Positions 61,256 through 64,000 of a DNA stretch of 64,000 nt are shown here, one piece after another (position 1 is the stretch's first letter; the number at the start of each line of letters is the position of its first letter). Source of the stretch: DASRJW01 sp964567755 (GTDB lineage: Bacteria; Krumholzibacteriota; Krumholzibacteriia; G020349025); contig CAZMNW010000047.1 in NCBI GenBank assembly GCA_964567755.1, positions 62,001-126,000 of the forward strand. The letters run 5' to 3'. The position numbers and the translations under genes were made by a program. The notes below the pieces were generated by a model that saw only the letters and a list, made by a program, of their open reading frames with translations, ran no database searches and was not told the DNA's origin.

Positions 61256-63331
61256 TCACCGGGAGACCATGAGCTTGTGCGATCGAGTCACTCCATCACC
61301 CCGGAATCGCACGAGGTACATGCCGGTCGCCAGCGTCTCGCCGTTTTCCCCCACGGGCTGCCACGCCACGGTGTGCTCACCAGCAGCGTACCAGCCGTTC
61401 GCGAGCCGTCCCACTCGCCGGCCGGCGATCGTGAAGAGGTCGATTTCCACCGGGCCGGGAGCGCGGAGGCTGAACCGGAGACTGCCGCCCGCAAGCGCGG
61501 GGTTCGGAGACGGTGCCCAGAACTGGGTCCGGCCCAAGCTCTCGGTGTCGTTGCGCTCGTCCAGCTTTCCGGCCAATGCGGGCATCGGCGCGACCAGATG
61601 ATACGGCCGCATCATGTCGTTCTCTTCATGCTCGAGGATATGGCAGTGCCAGACGTATCCCGGCTCCGCCGTCGCATCGAAGGCGAACGTCGATGATTCG
61701 TCCTGCGGCGCGAAGCGCACGAGAATTCGCGTCACCTCGCCAGGATTCATCCGGTACGTGTCCTTCCACCCGCGTTCGTTGGCGTCGGCCGGAACAGGCT
61801 TGCCCTTCAAGTACGGCCCCACCGGCACCGGCGTGTAGGTCTCGGCCGGCAGCATTGGGTTGGCAGCGTCGAATGCCGTTTGGTAGCGGCGGACGTTGAT
61901 CTTCTGGCGGTTGAGCAGCTGGAACTGAACCAGATGGAGATGAATGGGGTGCGCGTCGCCCGTCAGATTCACGACCTCCCACATCTCGGTGGTCCCGAGC
62001 GTCGGGTACTCGGTCGCGGGCGCGTCATGGAAGGACATTCCGTTCAGCAGCGCACCAATCGGCCCGCCCTCGCCCATCACCTCGTTCAGCGTCATCACTC
62101 GGGTCACCGTGGGGTTCACGAGGCGGTTGACGGTCGCAAGCTGCGGGGGAATGACGCTCGTGTCGGGGCTCTCGAGCGGCTTCACCCGGAAAAGCATGAT
62201 CTGGCCCACGGTCTGCGGATCCGCCGCTTCACCGCTCGGGTAGGGAGCCTTGGCCCCGTTCTTCAGCAGGAACTCCGTGCCCTGCGCATAGGCCGAGAAG
62301 TCGACGACGACGTCGGCTCGCTCACCCGGGGCCAAGAGGAGCCGCTTCGAGCGAGTGTCGCTCGGATCGTTCAGGAGCACCGGCTCGGCCAAGTAGCCGC
62401 CGTCGGTTCCGATCTGGTAGAAGGCCGGCCCGGGTGCGCTCGTCACCCGCTCGGCGAGCGCGAGACTGTAGAAGCGCGCTTGGGAGCCGTTCAGAAAACG
62501 AAAACGGTACTTGCGCGGCTCCACCTCGAGGTAGGGCCACACCTTCCCGTTCACCAGCATCACGTTCCCGAAGAACTCCGGGATCCAGACCGGATGCACC
62601 TCGGTCACGCCCTCGTTCGGATACCAGAGCTGGCCGTCGGTGGTGAACATCCGGTCCTGAATGGCGAGCCCCATGTCGTAGGGCGCCGTCGGCAGCCCGG
62701 GCGGCTCGTTCCCCGGATCGGTGATGAGGTAGTAGCCGGCGAGACCCGCATAGACGTTGTGCCGCGTGTAGCCGAACGCGTGGTCGTGGTACCAGATCGT
62801 GGCCGGCAGCTGGCTGTTTGCATATTGCAGGACCTGCTTCGTCCAGTCGTGTCCGGTCTCGGCGAAGTTCGGCGTGAACCAGGTCAGCGGTCCACCGTCG
62901 CTTTGCGGCTCGACCTCGGCTCCGTGCACGTGTGTGGTGATCGGGATGCCCGTGGTCGTCTCTGCCTTGGGGATCGTCGCGTCGAACGCGTATTGCAGGA
63001 TATGGGGCGACGGGAGGTGGTTGGTCCACCGGATCGAGATCGGCACTCCCTTCTGCGCCACGATCGTGGGACCGGGATAGCTGGCCGTCTCCTGCGAAGT
63101 GCCGTAGCCGTAGACCGTCGTGAGCGGCAGTTCGCCGTGTAGGCGTTGCTCGATCTGGTACGCACCGATCTCGTAGTAATTCGGCCCCGCCATGGGCGCG
63201 ATTCCCGGGATCGGGAGCGGGTCGATGTACTTGGTGAGCGTCAGTGGATTGAGTTCCTCTGCGGTGGCGCTGCCCGCAAGGATGACAAGCGGGAGAATCA
63301 ACGTGCGCCGCCATGAGCTTCGGATCGACAT
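61256..63331 (-). CDS. Exported multicopper oxidase with FlgD/T9SS-like C-terminal domain
   Basis: This 691-residue protein has a signal peptide (about 1-24, ending SATAE). Three cupredoxin domains hold the copper sites: ITTHVHGAEVEP, WYHDHAFGYTRH, HPIHLHLVQFQ and HCHILEHEENDMM, the last giving the type 1 His-Cys-His-Met set with an axial Met. Relatives include CotA laccases, bilirubin oxidase and phenoxazinone-synthase-like enzymes; the natural electron donor is unknown. The last 75 residues form a FlgD/T9SS-like sandwich (IDLFTIAGRRVGRL, ATGMYLVRFRG, HKLMVSR), so the enzyme is probably secreted or surface-attached. ATG 63331 lies five bases from AGGAG; the frame is open upstream without a signal peptide. 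Cotranscription with the FG-GAP gene is likely. Confidence 0.92.
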   Translation of the reverse strand: MSIRSSWRRTLILPLVILAGSATAEELNPLTLTKYIDPLPIPGIAPMAGPNYYEIGAYQIEQRLHGELPLTTVYGYGTSQETASYPGPTIVAQKGVPISIRWTNHLPSPHILQYAFDATIPKAETTTGIPITTHVHGAEVEPQSDGGPLTWFTPNFAETGHDWTKQVLQYANSQLPATIWYHDHAFGYTRHNVYAGLAGYYLITDPGNEPPGLPTAPYDMGLAIQDRMFTTDGQLWYPNEGVTEVHPVWIPEFFGNVMLVNGKVWPYLEVEPRKYRFRFLNGSQARFYSLALAERVTSAPGPAFYQIGTDGGYLAEPVLLNDPSDTRSKRLLLAPGERADVVVDFSAYAQGTEFLLKNGAKAPYPSGEAADPQTVGQIMLFRVKPLESPDTSVIPPQLATVNRLVNPTVTRVMTLNEVMGEGGPIGALLNGMSFHDAPATEYPTLGTTEMWEVVNLTGDAHPIHLHLVQFQLLNRQKINVRRYQTAFDAANPMLPAETYTPVPVGPYLKGKPVPADANERGWKDTYRMNPGEVTRILVRFAPQDESSTFAFDATAEPGYVWHCHILEHEENDMMRPYHLVAPMPALAGKLDERNDTESLGRTQFWAPSPNPALAGGSLRFSLRAPGPVEIDLFTIAGRRVGRLANGWYAAGEHTVAWQPVGENGETLATGMYLVRFRGDGVTRSHKLMVSR

Positions 63332-63507
63332 GACTTCTCCTTGCGAAGTGATGGCTCCGAAGGGGGTTCCCTGGCAGAAGGCTGCCCGCCGCTCCCAGCC
63401 GGCCGGCGGCATTCGTGCGCGGGCACCCGGGACGAAGTTCTTGTCCCCGGTGCGGCCAGGACGGCTCCTGGAGCGGAAATGGTGCGGAAGCCATCGGTAA
63501 CATCCGG

Positions 63508-63536
63508 TATCTCTGTGCATCCCGAGGAAGTGTCAA
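63508..63536 (-). promoter_or_regulatory. Possible promoter for multicopper oxidase gene
   Basis: On the minus strand a consensus TTGACA (63531-63536) is followed after 17 bases by GAGATA (63508-63513), 176 bases upstream of the ATG. The -10 box is poor, and the long leader would be unusual. Confidence 0.33.
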
Positions 63537-63890
63537 GTGGGCTCATTCCTCGATGGTTCGAAGCGACCATCCACTCGGCTCGATTGACCCCGACAAATTC
63601 GCGGTCTCGGGCAATGAGGCCAACCGCCACCACTCATGTCTCGGACCGCGACTCGCGGTTCGACACCAAACTCATCTATTTCGACGGCGTGGGAGGCAAC
63701 GCGCCGCGATCGTGCTCTGAAACACGGTCCCCTTGAAGCGGGCGGAATCAGCGCTCCCAAGACCGCGGGCGAAGCATGCCGATGGACTGCTGGCCCATGA
63801 CCCCTCGGGGCCTGCGCCACCGCGGTCGATTCCAGACCGACGCCGGGCCTTGCGATTCCGGGCACTTGTTGGTAGGGTAGCGCGATTGTC

Positions 63891-63904
63891 CCCCAATATT
63901 GGGG
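63891..63904. promoter_or_regulatory. Palindromic operator-like site
   Basis: CCCCAATATTGGGG is a perfect 14-bp palindrome, 17 bases before the ribosome binding site of the right-edge gene and unusually AT-rich at its centre. Position and symmetry fit an operator for a dimeric repressor. It is a single site; the binding protein is unknown. Confidence 0.4.
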
Positions 63905-63935
63905 AAGTCTTTGTGAATAAGGAGGAATCCGGTTC

Positions 63936-64000
63936 ATGCTGGACGAGAGCAACACGCTCCGCAACGAGGAATCGAGGCGTGCCGAGCGCGCGCCGGAGGG
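63936..64000 (+). CDS. Start of an unidentified gene, cut by the right edge
   Basis: An ATG at 63936 follows AAGGAGG (63919-63925) by ten bases, the strongest Shine-Dalgarno sequence near this edge. The first residues read MLDESNTLRNEESRRAERA and stay open to the end of the window. The start is charged and hydrophilic, so not a signal peptide. Too little is present to name it. A palindromic site lies just upstream. Confidence 0.5.
   Translation, partial: MLDESNTLRNEESRRAERAPE

Larger units (their letters stand above)
63332..63935. other. 604-base divergent intergenic region
   Basis: This gap lies between the minus-strand oxidase gene and the plus-strand gene at the right edge. It holds the possible oxidase promoter (63508-63536), a small hairpin ACCGCG-ACT-CGCGGT (63645-63659) and the palindrome at 63891. 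No reading frame in it shows a recognisable protein, and no tRNA fold was found. Confidence 0.6.

Noticed and set aside
61880..63142. 420-codon plus-strand open frame
   Set aside because: It is antisense to the multicopper oxidase, whose copper motifs fix the true strand.

Overview
This is a GC-rich window from a diderm bacterial chromosome. Outer-membrane evidence includes a PorV/FadL-like barrel, a Wzi-like barrel, a protease fused to a BamA-like barrel, lipoproteins and two lytic transglycosylases. Three secreted proteins end in the same FlgD/T9SS-like C-terminal domain, and PorV-type proteins and a CRTAC1-type FG-GAP protein are present. That mix is typical of GC-rich members of the FCB group and neighbouring candidate phyla (Eisenbacteria-like), but the affiliation is an inference from gene content. 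Translation is tightly coupled: many start and stop codons overlap (ATGA, GTGA, TGATG). Several upstream regions carry plausible sigma70-type -35/-10 pairs.

Layout. 1-6386: a regulatory cluster with a cut-off sensor kinase, an NtrC-type regulator, a second sigma54 activator behind a near-consensus -24/-12 promoter, a degenerate FlhF/SRP-like GTPase, and a third activator with a pseudo-receiver. 6518-10267: a PorV-like outer-membrane protein, then two overlapping glgC-type genes for ADP-glucose synthesis. 10277-12148 (minus): a LysM lytic transglycosylase. 12185-16308: a diguanylate cyclase and ComEC. 16305-19498: a purN-purC-purH operon with its own promoter. 19580-29578: an envelope/secretion block with an M6 metalloprotease, Slt-like transglycosylase, NHL propeller, dolichol/phytol-kinase-like membrane protein, TPR protein and membrane-anchored PQQ propeller.

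29704-38011: secA, topA, xerC, hslV, hslU; the topA-xerC-hslVU order recalls the Firmicute codV-clpQY locus. 38021-43895: an Ig-like lipoprotein, dapA, dapB and a large protease/propeller/beta-barrel protein. 43950-47388: proS facing rpsT, then an amidohydrolase whose 5' end overlaps the rpsT promoter. 47389-48579: 1.2 kb without a convincing gene, holding a degenerate tandem-repeat array. 48580-50223 (minus): a Wzi-like barrel. 50382-59384: uvrC-xerD, then trpS-scpA-scpB-rluB-aroF-cmk/plsC, the last a fused gene. 59436-63331 (minus): an FG-GAP/ASPIC-UnbV protein and a multicopper oxidase. A new gene starts at 63936 and runs off the right edge.

Most of the window is housekeeping. The least explained parts are the activator/GTPase cluster at the left end, the envelope block at 22-29.6 kb, and the repeat array near 47.7 kb.
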